A stretch of DNA of 64,000 nucleotides from DASSUW01 sp036257565. Its GTDB lineage: Bacteria; Actinomycetota; Thermoleophilia; Solirubrobacterales; Solirubrobacteraceae. The DNA lies in the NCBI GenBank assembly GCA_036257565.1, contig DATAFH010000160.1, forward strand, positions 1-64,000. Direction: 5' to 3'. The notes under the pieces were generated by a model. It was given only the letters and a program-made list of their open reading frames with translations, ran no database searches and was not told the origin of the DNA. Made by a program: the position numbers and the translations under genes. Positions 7,275-15,446 of the stretch are shown here, one piece after another (position 1 is the stretch's first letter; every line of letters begins with the position of its first letter).

Positions 7275-9386
7275 TCAGCCCGTGGCGGCCGCCTCGGCCG
7301 CCCGGGCCGCATGCCCCGCCATCAGCTCACGCTGAACCGATCGTGGCTCGCCGTCCGGGTGGCGGCGAGCCCACGTTCCGTCCTCGCGCAGGTCCCATGC
7401 GTTCACGTTGTCGGCGAAGCAGCGATCGAGGGTGTCCTCCAGGTCGTCGCGCAGCGACTCGTCGAGCACCGGGGCCAGCAGTTCGACGCGGGTGTCGAGG
7501 TTGCGCGGCATGAGGTCGGCCGAGCCGATGTAGACCGTGCAGTCCTCCTCGCGCTCGAACGAGTAGATCCGCGAGTGCTCGAGGAAGCGCCCGACGATCG
7601 ACACGACGCGGATGTTCTCCGATACGCCGGGAACCCCCGGCCGCAGGCAGGAGATCCCGCGCACGTTGAGCTCCACCGGAACGCCGGCCTGCGACGCGCG
7701 ATAGAGCGCCTGGATGCATGCCCGGTCCACGAGCGAGTTCATCTTCATGCGGATCCGGGCCCGCCCGCCCTCGCGATGGCTGGAGATCGTCCGCTCGATC
7801 TCCTCGAGGATCCCGGCACGCATGTGGTTGGGGGCCACGAGCACGCGCCGGTACCCGCGCGGGCGCGCGAAGCCGGTCAGGAAGTTGAACATGTCGGCCA
7901 CGTCGGCGCCGATCCGGTCGTCGCACGTAAGCAGCCCGAAGTCCGTGTACAGGCGGGCCGTCTTGGGGTGATAGTTGCCGGTCCCGACGTGAACGTAGTG
8001 GCGCACGCCGTCGCCCTCGCGCCGCACCACGAGAAGGCATTTCGCGTGCGTCTTGAGCGAGGGCAGCCCGTAGACGACGTGCACGCCCGACTCCTCCATG
8101 GCGCGCGACCACTGGACGTTCGCCCGCTCGTCGAACCGCGCCTTGACCTCCACCACGCACACCGCCTGCTTGCCGCGTTCGGCGGCTCGGATGAGGCTCG
8201 GGACAAGCGGCGAGTCGTCGCTCGTGCGGTACACGGTCTGCTTGATGGCGAGCACGTCCGGGTCCGCCACCGCCTGCTCGACGAACCGCTCGACCGAGCT
8301 CGAGAACGAGTCGTACGGATGGTGCAGGAGGATGTCGCCGCGGCGCATCGCGGCCAGGACGTCCGGCGTGTCGGAGTCGTCGGCCTGCAGGCGCGGCTGG
8401 GTGACCGGCGTCCACGGCGCGTCGCGCAACTCGGCGTGGCCGGGCACGCGCACGATGTCCCACAGGTCCTCGAGGTCGAGCAGCCCGTCCACGTCGAACA
8501 CGTCCTCGGGATCGGCCTCCAGCGAGTGGGTGATCTGCTCGCGGATGGCCTGGCTCATGCCCGACCCGACCTCCACGCGCACGACATCGCCGAAGCGTCG
8601 CCGCCGCAGCTCGTCCTCGACCGCCTGCAGCAGGTCGTCGGCCTCGTCGGAAACCGTGAAGTCGGCGTCCCGGGTGACGCGGAAGACGTCGTAGTCGACG
8701 ATCTCCATCCCCGGGAACAGCCGATCCAGGTGCTTGGCGATCAGGTCCTCGAGCGGGACGAAGGTGAAGCCGTCGCCCGTCGGCACGAAGCGCGGGAGCA
8801 TCTCCTTCGGAACCTTCACGCGCGCGAAGGTCTCCACGCCGCTGATCGGGTCGCGGACCAGCACGCCGAGCGACAGCGAGAGGTTGGAGATGTACGGGAA
8901 CGGCCGGCCCAGGCCGACCGCGAGCGGCGTGAGCACCGGGAAGATCTGCCGCCGGAAGCGATCGTCGAGCGCGCGCCGCTCGTCGGGGCCGACGTCGTCG
9001 ACGCCGACGATCCGGATCCCGTGGTCGGCGAGCGCGGGGCGTAGGTCGAGCTCGACGAGGCGGCTCTGGCGCTCGGTGTGCGCGCCCGTGACCACCCGGA
9101 TGGCGTCGAGCGTGGCGCTCGGCGTCCGCCCGTCCTGCAGCGGCGCCTCGATGCCCGCCTCGATCTGATCGTGCAGGCCGGCCACGCGGACCATGAAGAA
9201 CTCGTCGAGGTTCGACGAGCTGATCGCGCAGAACTTCACGCGCTCGAGCAGCGGGACGCTCTCGTCCTCGGCCAGCTCGAGCACCCGCGAGTTGAAGTCG
9301 AGCCAGGACAGCTCGCGGTTGAAGTAGAGCCTCGAAGAGGAGAGGTCGACCTCTCCGGTCGCGGGGTCGGTGGTGGTCTCGCTCAC
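7275..9386 (-). CDS. ppk1: Polyphosphate kinase 1
   Basis: Reversibly polymerises ATP gamma-phosphate into polyphosphate, usually at the membrane. The 703-residue protein has the family's N-terminal start (Y-F-N-R-E-L-S-W-L-D-F-N-x-R-V-L, 21-36) and the S-S-N-L-D-E-F-F-M-V-R block. The catalytic phospho-histidine is H447 in L-K-T-H-A-K, and the second histidine motif H-V-G-T-G-N-Y-H follows about 20 residues later. Length matches PPK1 (about 690-720). The GTG at 9386 overlaps the stop of the upstream CHAD gene by four bases. The open frame continues upstream to 9725, but that part is shadow sequence of the CHAD gene. It is the last gene of a four-gene polyphosphate operon. Confidence 0.97.
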   Translation of the reverse strand: MSETTTDPATGEVDLSSSRLYFNRELSWLDFNSRVLELAEDESVPLLERVKFCAISSSNLDEFFMVRVAGLHDQIEAGIEAPLQDGRTPSATLDAIRVVTGAHTERQSRLVELDLRPALADHGIRIVGVDDVGPDERRALDDRFRRQIFPVLTPLAVGLGRPFPYISNLSLSLGVLVRDPISGVETFARVKVPKEMLPRFVPTGDGFTFVPLEDLIAKHLDRLFPGMEIVDYDVFRVTRDADFTVSDEADDLLQAVEDELRRRRFGDVVRVEVGSGMSQAIREQITHSLEADPEDVFDVDGLLDLEDLWDIVRVPGHAELRDAPWTPVTQPRLQADDSDTPDVLAAMRRGDILLHHPYDSFSSSVERFVEQAVADPDVLAIKQTVYRTSDDSPLVPSLIRAAERGKQAVCVVEVKARFDERANVQWSRAMEESGVHVVYGLPSLKTHAKCLLVVRREGDGVRHYVHVGTGNYHPKTARLYTDFGLLTCDDRIGADVADMFNFLTGFARPRGYRRVLVAPNHMRAGILEEIERTISSHREGGRARIRMKMNSLVDRACIQALYRASQAGVPVELNVRGISCLRPGVPGVSENIRVVSIVGRFLEHSRIYSFEREEDCTVYIGSADLMPRNLDTRVELLAPVLDESLRDDLEDTLDRCFADNVNAWDLREDGTWARRHPDGEPRSVQRELMAGHAARAAEAAATG

Positions 9387-9919
9387 ACCGATGAGTGTGA
9401 ACGTTCCGACAAGGCGAAGGCAAGCCGGGCCGCGAATCCCTTGCGTTCGAGGTCGCGCCACTGCTCGACGAAGTCGGCGAACAGGGCGCGCCGCCGCGCC
9501 TGGAGGTGGACGCGCAGGGCGACGAGGCCGGCGTAGGTGCGGCGGTTGGGCGCTTTCGCGAGGCCGCGCGGCTCGGCCCCCGCGGCCTCGACGTCCTCCT
9601 GCACGAGCTCCTCGAGGAACGCCGCGACCTCGGGGAGCTGGACGTCGCAGTCGTGGATCTCGCCGAGCAGGTCCTGCAGGTCCTTGACGTGCTTGACGGC
9701 GGTCTCGGCGTACGGTCCGAAGCACGAGCCGGTCACTTCGAGGACGTAGCGCAGCCGCTTGGCGGCGATCCGCATGTCGTGCAGCGCGACGACCTCGTCG
9801 GGGTCGGCCGCCTTCGGCATGAACGAGGTCAGCTCGTCGAGCCGCACGCGGACGATCCGCTCGGCGTTGTCGGCGAGCGTCCCCGCCGCATCGAGCCCCT
9901 TGACCTTGCGCGCCCTCAC
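9383..9919 (-). CDS. CHAD-domain protein, C-terminal-half type
   Basis: CHAD domains are helical and bind polyphosphate through conserved Lys, Arg and His. This 178-residue protein has one helical bundle only, with L-H-D-M-R-I-A-A-K-R-L-R-Y-V-L-E near residues 46-61 and L-Q-D-L-L-G-E-I-H-D-C-D-V after it. In ordinary CHAD proteins (about 250-300 residues) this pattern is the second half of the fold. The gene immediately upstream holds the first-half pattern, so the two products may pair to rebuild a complete domain. The start is a GTG overlapping that gene's stop, and its own stop overlaps the ppk1 start. Coupled translation of the CHAD pair with PPK1 is therefore likely. Confidence 0.88.
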   Translation of the reverse strand: MRARKVKGLDAAGTLADNAERIVRVRLDELTSFMPKAADPDEVVALHDMRIAAKRLRYVLEVTGSCFGPYAETAVKHVKDLQDLLGEIHDCDVQLPEVAAFLEELVQEDVEAAGAEPRGLAKAPNRRTYAGLVALRVHLQARRRALFADFVEQWRDLERKGFAARLAFALSERSHSSV

Positions 9920-10398
9920 TGCAGCGCCTCCTCCGCCCCGTCGGCGAGCGAGTGCAGCCGCTCGTGGAGCTGCGCGTCGCGAGCCTCCTCCAGCGCGGCC
10001 CTCAGCGCGTCGTTGCCCGCGGCCTGGCGGGCGCGCAGCCGCGCGACGAGCGTCTCGATCCCCGGCCGGTTGGTCGCCTGGACGGCTCCCTCGAAGGCCT
10101 CCATCGCCTCGATGTGCACGTCCGGGTCGCGGCGCTCGCCGAGCGCGTCGGCCAGCGCCTTGACGTCGCGCAGCACGGTCTTGAAGTCGCCGCGGGGAAA
10201 GACCGGCTCGAAGATCTCGAGCACCGCCCGCAACCGCCGGGAGGCGACGCGCATGTCGTGCACGCGCTCGATGTCGGACGTGTCGAGCACCTCGTCGCCG
10301 TGGGAGAAGAGCTCGTCGGCGCGGACCCTGACGATGCGCGCCCCCGCGAGCGCGAACGGCTCGTACGGGTCGACGTTGATCTCTGCGGCCTTGGCCAC
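9916..10398 (-). CDS. CHAD-domain protein, N-terminal-half type
   Basis: A 160-residue helical protein with V-H-D-M-R-V-A-S-R-R-L-R-A-V-L-E near residues 46-61 and A-D-A-L-G-E-R-R-D-P-D-V after it. These are the motifs found in the first half of full-length CHAD proteins. The stretch A-R-I-V-R-V-R-A-D-E-L just before is almost the same as in the following gene (E-R-I-V-R-V-R-L-D-E-L), which shows that the two halves are ancient duplicates. The basic residues would contact polyphosphate. The GTG start lies 5 bases after the ppx stop codon, and the stop overlaps the next gene's GTG. No CYTH domain or other fusion is attached. Confidence 0.88.
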   Translation of the reverse strand: MAKAAEINVDPYEPFALAGARIVRVRADELFSHGDEVLDTSDIERVHDMRVASRRLRAVLEIFEPVFPRGDFKTVLRDVKALADALGERRDPDVHIEAMEAFEGAVQATNRPGIETLVARLRARQAAGNDALRAALEEARDAQLHERLHSLADGAEEALQ

Positions 10399-10403
10399 GG
10401 GCG

Positions 10404-11267
10404 CTAGAGGCTACGAGCCATGTCCAGCAGGACGCCCTCGCGGAGCCCGCCGTGGCCGATCTGCAACGGCTGTCCCAGGACCTGCGACGCCGCGTCGAGG
10501 ATGAGGATGCCGGCCGGCAGCAGCCTGACGCGCTCGGGGTCGAGCGCGTATCGGCGCGCCACGTCGGCCGCGGAGGCGCCTTTGAGCACGGTCATCGCAC
10601 CCTCGAGCGCCGTGGGCTCGAGCACGTCGCCGACGAGGCGGCGCAGCGAGGCGGCGCTCCCGCCGACCGCCACCCCGCAGTCGGGCGCGGGCACCTCGGT
10701 GCGACCGAGTACCTCACACGCGTGCGCGCGGGCGGCGCTCAGCTCGGCTGACGTCGGCGGGTCGGAGCCGAGGTGGTCGTCGGCGATCGAGCCCGATCCC
10801 AGGCGGTAGGAGGACGACCATGTCACCCCGCCGTCGTACGTCCCGATCGCGAGCTCGGTCGAGCCTCCGCCCACGTCGACCACGCCGATGACCCCGTCGA
10901 GCCGTCGTCCGAGCGTCCGCGTCGCCCCGAGGAAGGCGAGGCGGGCCTCCTCGTCGCCGTCGAGGATCTCCATGCTGTGGGCCACGGTGGCCACGAACTC
11001 CTCGCGGTTGGCGCACGACCGGATCGCAGCGGTGGCCACGACCCGCACGCCCCGGGCGCCCGCCTTCTCGGCGAGCGCGAGCTGGTCCTCGACCACGCGG
11101 GCGACCTCGGCCATCTTCGCGGGCAGGATCTCGCCGCCCCCCGTCATCCCCGTGCCGATCCGGGTGAAGGAGCGCTGCTGGAGCCGCTCGGTGAGCCGCC
11201 CGCCCTCCACCTCGGCGACGAGCACGCGGGTGGTGTTCGTGCCGATGTCGATGCAGGCGCAGACCAT
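10404..11267 (-). CDS. ppx: Ppx/GppA exopolyphosphatase-type phosphatase
   Basis: Hydrolyses polyphosphate from its ends and/or pppGpp. The 287-residue protein has the ASKHA fold signatures D-I-G-T-N-T-T-R (7-14, phosphate 1) and V-D-V-G-G-G-S-T-E-L (phosphate 2), plus A-T-A-A-I-R-S. It ends after the catalytic domains, without the HD-like C-terminal extension of E. coli Ppx; this is the short form usual in actinobacteria. The ATG at 11267 gives the standard M-x-C-A-C-I-D-I-G-T opening. Upstream frame extension is shadow sequence of the ABC gene. It is the first gene of the minus-strand operon ppx-CHAD-CHAD-ppk1, so synthesis and breakdown of polyphosphate are expressed together. Confidence 0.93.
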   Translation of the reverse strand: MVCACIDIGTNTTRVLVAEVEGGRLTERLQQRSFTRIGTGMTGGGEILPAKMAEVARVVEDQLALAEKAGARGVRVVATAAIRSCANREEFVATVAHSMEILDGDEEARLAFLGATRTLGRRLDGVIGVVDVGGGSTELAIGTYDGGVTWSSSYRLGSGSIADDHLGSDPPTSAELSAARAHACEVLGRTEVPAPDCGVAVGGSAASLRRLVGDVLEPTALEGAMTVLKGASAADVARRYALDPERVRLLPAGILILDAASQVLGQPLQIGHGGLREGVLLDMARSL

Positions 11268-11351
11268 TCGCAGGCTGACATTGTTGCCTGCGTCGCCGTC
11301 CGGGCGACGCCTGGACCCGACGTCGGCCATCCGGGGCCGCCGATTGTCATC

Positions 11352-12194
11352 ATGGGCCGCGTGGAGCGAGCCGCCGCGATCGAGGTCGAGGGCCTTCGCA
11401 AGTCCTATGACGGCCGCGAGGCGGTCCGCGGCATCGACTTCGAGGTGCGGCGCGGCGAGGTCTTCGGGCTCCTCGGGCCCAACGGCGCCGGGAAGACGAC
11501 GACGGTCGAGATCCTCGAGGGCTACCGCGCGCGCACGGCCGGCAGCGTGGCGGTCCTCGGCCACGACCCCGGCGAGCGGCCGGCGGCGCTGCGGGAGCGG
11601 GTGGGCGTCGTGCTGCAGAGCTGCGGCACCTATCCGCATCTGAGCGTGCGGGAGACGGTCGCGCACTGGGCGTCGCTGTACGTCGCGCCGCGCGCGGTCG
11701 AGGAGGTGATCGGGCTGGCGGGGCTCGACGAGGCGGCCGACCGCCGGGCGCGCACGCTGTCGGGTGGCCAGCAGCGGCGGCTCGACCTGGCGCTGGCGCT
11801 GGTCGGGGACCCCGAGCTCGTGTTCCTCGACGAGCCGACCGTCGGCTTCGACCCGGCCGCGCGGCGCGCCGCTTGGGAGACGGTGCGCTCGCTGCGCGAC
11901 CTCGGCAAGACCGTGCTGCTGACGACGCACTATCTCGACGAGGCGCAGGCGCTCGCCGACCGCGTGGCGATCATCAAGGATGGAGCGATTCTCGCCGAGG
12001 GCCCGCCGCGCGAGCTCGGCGTCGGCGGCGCCCGCTACCGCGTGACCTACCGCGGCGGCGAGCATGTCACCGACGACCCGACGGCGCTCCTGCACGAGCT
12101 CACGGCCGCGGCCCTGGCGCGCGGCGAGCGCCTCGAGGACCTGTCGGTGACGCGGCCATCGCTCGAAGACGTCTACCTGGAGCTCACCGAATGA
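11352..12194 (+). CDS. ABC-2 exporter, ATP-binding subunit
   Basis: A 280-residue ATPase with the Walker A G-P-N-G-A-G-K-T-T (42-50), the Q-loop V-V-L-Q-S-C-G, the signature L-S-G-G-Q-Q-R-R, the Walker B V-F-L-D-E-P-T-V-G-F-D and a T-T-H-Y switch. The tail has the V-T-R-P-S-L-E-D-V-Y-L-E-L-T motif of the DrrA/CcmA-like class of ABC-2 exporters. It is divergent from ppx with an 84-base gap that must hold promoters for both. The stop overlaps the permease start (ATGA). It sits next to a glycosyltransferase and a priming sugar transferase in one coupled series, so a glycan or lipid-linked glycan is a possible cargo. Drug export is the alternative. Confidence 0.93.
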   Translation: MGRVERAAAIEVEGLRKSYDGREAVRGIDFEVRRGEVFGLLGPNGAGKTTTVEILEGYRARTAGSVAVLGHDPGERPAALRERVGVVLQSCGTYPHLSVRETVAHWASLYVAPRAVEEVIGLAGLDEAADRRARTLSGGQQRRLDLALALVGDPELVFLDEPTVGFDPAARRAAWETVRSLRDLGKTVLLTTHYLDEAQALADRVAIIKDGAILAEGPPRELGVGGARYRVTYRGGEHVTDDPTALLHELTAAALARGERLEDLSVTRPSLEDVYLELTE

Positions 12195-12994
12195 GCGACC
12201 ACGCGCTGGACGCGGTTCACGCGAGCGCGGAGGGTTCCGGCCGGCCCTCGTGGGCGGGTGCCGCGTGGCGCCAGTACCGGCTCGAGCGCCGGATGTTCTG
12301 GCGCAACCCGACGGCGGCGTTCTTCGGCTTCCTGCTCCCGCTGCTGCTGCTCGCGATGTTCGGCGCGGTGTTCGCGGGCGAGCAGGACCAGCTCGACGTC
12401 GTGGTGCCGGGGATCGCGGGCATGAGCGTGATGTCGGCCACGTTCGTGGCGCTCGCCTACAACCTCACGTTCCTGCGCGAGCGCGGGATCCTCAAGCGGC
12501 TGCGCGGTACCCCGCTGCCGTCGTCGGCGTACCTGGCGGGAATCGCGGCGAACGCGATCGCCAACACCGTGCTGCAGGTGGCGGTGGTGATCCTGGCCGG
12601 GCGGCTGTTCTTCGGCATCGCGTGGCCCGGCGACTGGTTCGCGCTGCTCGTGTTCCTCGCGGCGGGGGTGATCTGCTTCGCCTCGCTGGGCGTCGCGCTC
12701 TCGCACGCGATCCCGAACTCCGAGTCGGCGCCCGCCTACGTCAACGCGGTCTTCCTGCCCATGATCATGCTCGCCGGCGTGTTCTACGACGACGAGGACG
12801 CTCCGGCCGTGCTGCGGGACCTGGCCGAGGCGATGCCGCTCAAGCACCTGATCGACGGGGTGTCGGGGGCGATGGTGAACGGCGAGGGGCTCGCCGACCA
12901 CGGGGTGGCGCTGCTCGCGCTCGGGCTGTGGGCGGCCGCGGGCGTCGTGCTCGCCGTGCGCGGCTTCTCGTGGTCATCGCGGGGCGACGGCTGA
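12191..12994 (+). CDS. ABC-2 exporter, permease subunit
   Basis: An integral membrane protein of 267 residues with about six hydrophobic segments. The first is A-F-F-G-F-L-L-P-L-L-L-L-A near residue 43, and the last is the L-L-A-L-G-L-W-A-A-A-G-V-V-L-A-V segment near the C-terminus. This is the ABC-2 membrane fold. The short cytoplasmic motif L-K-R-L-R-G-T-P-L between segments 2 and 3 and the A-E-A-M-P-L-K-H-L-I-D-G block before the last segment are typical of the daunorubicin-resistance-type permeases. The ATG overlaps the ATPase stop by four bases. The stop is two bases before the GTG of the glycosyltransferase, so the exporter and the sugar enzymes form one transcript. Confidence 0.92.
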   Translation: MSDHALDAVHASAEGSGRPSWAGAAWRQYRLERRMFWRNPTAAFFGFLLPLLLLAMFGAVFAGEQDQLDVVVPGIAGMSVMSATFVALAYNLTFLRERGILKRLRGTPLPSSAYLAGIAANAIANTVLQVAVVILAGRLFFGIAWPGDWFALLVFLAAGVICFASLGVALSHAIPNSESAPAYVNAVFLPMIMLAGVFYDDEDAPAVLRDLAEAMPLKHLIDGVSGAMVNGEGLADHGVALLALGLWAAAGVVLAVRGFSWSSRGDG

Positions 12995-12996
12995 GC

Positions 12997-14106
12997 GTGG
13001 CGAAGCTCGCGATGTGGGGGTCGCTGGCGCTGATCGCCTGGACGCACGCCGGCTATCCGCTGGTCGCGGCCGCAGCGGCGTCGCGGCGGCGCTACGAGCC
13101 GCGTCGGGACGACCGCCGGTTGCCGTCGGTGGCGCTGATCATCGCTGCCCACGACGAGGAGCGGGTGATCGAAAAGCGGCTCGAGAATGCACTGGCGCTC
13201 GACTATCCGCCAGAGCTCCTGGAGGTGATTGTGAGCCTCGACGGGTCGACGGACGGGACACGGGCGGTCGCCGAGTCGTACGGCGTTCGCGTGGTGGACA
13301 ACGAGCGCGGTGGGAAGGTGGCCGCCCAGAACGCGGCCGCCGCGACGACCTCGGCAGAGGTGCTCGCGTTCTCGGACGCGAACTCGATGTGGGCGCCGGA
13401 CGCGCTGCGACGGCTCGCGGCCGTGCTCGCCGACCCCGAGGTCGGCTACGTCTGCGGCCGGCTCGGGTTGGTGGACGACGGCGGCGAGAGCCTCGAGGGC
13501 GTGTACTGGCGCTACGAGCTGTGGCTGCGCGAGCAGGAGTCCCGGCTCGGCTCGATCACGGCCGGCAACGGCGCCATCTACGCCGTGCGCCGCTCCGCCT
13601 ACGTCGACCTGCCCGCGACCTCGAGCCATGACATCGGCCTGCCGTTCCGGCTCCGGCGAGCCGGGCTGCGGGCGGTGTACGAGCCGCGTGCCGTGGCGGT
13701 CGAGCCGGCCGCGCCGTCCACCGCGGACGAGTGGGCGCGCAAGGTGCGGATGCTTTCGCGCTCGTGGGGCGACCTGCTGCTCGGCGGGATGCTCGACCCG
13801 CGGCGTCAGCCGCCGGAGTACTTCGCGGCGCTGATCTCGCACCGGCTGCTGCGCTACGCGACCGGACCGCTGCACGTGGCGCTGCTCGCCTCCTGTCTCG
13901 TGCGGGCGCGCTCGGCGCGGTCGGCGCAGGCGCTGCTCGCCGGCCACGGCGCATGGCTCGCGCTCGCGCTGGCGGGGTGGCGCGCGCCGCTCGGCGCCTT
14001 CGCCCGCTACTACGCGGTCGTGACGGCCGCCACCGTGGTGGGTCTGGCGCGGATGCTGCGCGAAGGGCCGCAGGCGACGTGGACGCCGGTGGAGGGCACC
14101 CGGTGA
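12997..14106 (+). CDS. Membrane glycosyltransferase, family 2 (GT-A)
   Basis: Transfers a sugar from a nucleotide donor, probably during surface polysaccharide synthesis. In 369 residues it has an N-terminal membrane segment (about 3-20), the GT-A core opening V-A-L-I-I-A-A-H-D-E-E, the D-G-S-T-D-G-T motif (82-88), the S-D-A-N-S metal-binding site, G-N-G-A-I-Y-A-V-R and S-H-D-I-G-L-P. Two or three further hydrophobic helices lie at the C-terminus. This layout matches processive or lipid-linked GT2 enzymes such as the IcaA/NodC-like group. The GTG at 12997 was chosen because it follows the permease stop directly. The next gene overlaps its stop (GTGA). Confidence 0.9.
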   Translation: MAKLAMWGSLALIAWTHAGYPLVAAAAASRRRYEPRRDDRRLPSVALIIAAHDEERVIEKRLENALALDYPPELLEVIVSLDGSTDGTRAVAESYGVRVVDNERGGKVAAQNAAAATTSAEVLAFSDANSMWAPDALRRLAAVLADPEVGYVCGRLGLVDDGGESLEGVYWRYELWLREQESRLGSITAGNGAIYAVRRSAYVDLPATSSHDIGLPFRLRRAGLRAVYEPRAVAVEPAAPSTADEWARKVRMLSRSWGDLLLGGMLDPRRQPPEYFAALISHRLLRYATGPLHVALLASCLVRARSARSAQALLAGHGAWLALALAGWRAPLGAFARYYAVVTAATVVGLARMLREGPQATWTPVEGTR

Positions 14107-14744
14107 GGCGCCGCCTGGACGCGGTGCTGACCCGCGCGCTCGACCTCACGATCGCCGGCGCCGCCGGGATCCTGGGGGCGCCGGTGCTTGCCGTCATCGC
14201 CGTGGCCATCCGGCTGGAGACTCGCGGCCCGGTCATCCTGCGCCAGACGCGGGTGGGGCTCGACGGGCAGGACTTCGACCTCCTCAAGTTCCGGACCATG
14301 GTGCCCGACGCGCATCTCCTCGGGACGGGCTGGCTGATCGCCGAGCGCGACCCGCGGATCACGCGCGTGGGTCGCTTCCTGCGCCGCTGGTCGCTCGACG
14401 AGCTCCCCCAGATCGTGAACGTGCTGCGCGGGGACATGAGCATCGTCGGCCCCCGCCCGACGCTCCGCTACCAGGTCGACCAGTACACGCCGTTCCAGCG
14501 CCGCCGGCTCGAGGTCCGCCCCGGCATCACCGGCTGGGCGCAGGTGCTGGGCCGCAACCAGCTGACATGGCCGCAGCGGATCGAGCTCGACGTCTGGTAC
14601 GTCGACAACCGCTCGGTGTGGCTCGACCTGCGACTGCTCGCCCGAACGCTGCCCATGCTCGCCCGGCCGACGGGGGTCTACAACGACGCCCGGGGGGACT
14701 GGGGCGAGCGGGAGCAGGAGGCCACGGAGGTCGCGCGGCGGTAA
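14103..14744 (+). CDS. Priming sugar-phosphate transferase (PglC/WbaP C-terminal type)
   Basis: Moves a sugar-1-phosphate onto undecaprenyl phosphate, the first step of many glycan pathways. The 213-residue protein is the minimal catalytic form. It has one membrane-embedded helix (about 14-36), then the bacterial sugar transferase motifs F-D-L-L-K-F-R-T-M, R-R-W-S-L-D-E-L-P-Q, S-I-V-G-P-R-P and G-I-T-G-W-A-Q. The catalytic Asp-Glu pair lies in L-D-E-L-P. The start GTG overlaps the glycosyltransferase stop. It is the last gene of the ABC-GT-transferase series, and a large inverted repeat follows it. Confidence 0.93.
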   Translation: MRRRLDAVLTRALDLTIAGAAGILGAPVLAVIAVAIRLETRGPVILRQTRVGLDGQDFDLLKFRTMVPDAHLLGTGWLIAERDPRITRVGRFLRRWSLDELPQIVNVLRGDMSIVGPRPTLRYQVDQYTPFQRRRLEVRPGITGWAQVLGRNQLTWPQRIELDVWYVDNRSVWLDLRLLARTLPMLARPTGVYNDARGDWGEREQEATEVARR

Positions 14745-14770
14745 CGCCTTCTCACGGGAACGTGTTCTTG

Positions 14771-14826
14771 GCGCGGGCGAACGTCAACGGCGGCTGGGTA
14801 GGGAGGCGGCAGACGTTCGCCGGCGC
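14771..14826. terminator. 14-bp inverted repeat between convergent genes
   Basis: GCGCGGGCGAACGT at 14771-14784 is mirrored by ACGTTCGCCGGCGC at 14813-14826, with one mismatch and a 28-base loop. It ends on the last base of the acyltransferase stop codon. It is suited to terminating both converging transcripts. There is no T-run, which is normal for high-GC actinobacteria. Confidence 0.55.
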
Positions 14827-15446
14827 TACAGAGGACGAGCGGGGACACCACCCACGCGCGCACCCGCCGGCACGTCCGCGACGACGACCGCCCCCGCCGC
14901 GACGAACGCCCCCTCCCCCACCCGCACGCCCTCGATGACCACCGCGCCCATGCCCACGTGCGCGCCCGCCCCCACGACAGCGCCACCACCAAGCGCCGCA
15001 ATGGGCGCCACATGCGCGAAGTCGCCGACGACGCAGTCGTGCTCGACCACGGCGCCCGTGTTCACGAGCGCGCCGTCGCCGACCGTCGCGTCCGCATTGA
15101 CGACGGCGCCCGCGAGGACCTGTGCCCCCCGCCCCAAACCCGCCCACGGCGACACGGCGGCCGAAGCGTGAACGACGGGCGGCAGCTCCACACTCAACCC
15201 GACGAGCCGCTCGAACGCCCGCCGCCGCGGGCGCATATCGCCGATCCCCCCCACGCCGAGGAACGCGTGCGAGGCGCCGAGCTCGGCCAACGCACCGACG
15301 ATCGGCACCCCCAGCAGCTCCGACCCCGCCAGCGCCGGGTCGTCGTCGACCAGCGCGACGGCTTCGAAGTCGCCAGCCGAGCGGATCGCCTCGAGCACCG
15401 ACTTCGCGTGCGTCCCGGCTCCGAGGCCGACGATCGGCGTCGGCAT
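14826..15446 (-). CDS. NeuD/PglD-type sugar O-/N-acyltransferase
   Basis: A 206-residue acetyltransferase of the NeuD-PglD group. The first 80 residues form a small Rossmann-like domain (P-I-V-G-L-G-A-G-T-H-A-K, then A-L-V-D-D-D). The rest is a left-handed beta-helix built from hexapeptide repeats, visible as many G-A-x-V and A-x-V-G-x-G units. These enzymes put an acetyl group from acetyl-CoA on a nucleotide-linked sugar. The ATG overlaps the stop of the upstream glycosyltransferase by one base (TGATG). It probably modifies a sugar used by this glycan locus. Confidence 0.88.
   Translation of the reverse strand: MPTPIVGLGAGTHAKSVLEAIRSAGDFEAVALVDDDPALAGSELLGVPIVGALAELGASHAFLGVGGIGDMRPRRRAFERLVGLSVELPPVVHASAAVSPWAGLGRGAQVLAGAVVNADATVGDGALVNTGAVVEHDCVVGDFAHVAPIAALGGGAVVGAGAHVGMGAVVIEGVRVGEGAFVAAGAVVVADVPAGARVGGVPARPL

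Noticed and set aside
7311..9044. Plus-strand frame of 577 codons opposite ppk1
   Set aside because: Antisense shadow; all PPK1 motifs are in the minus frame.
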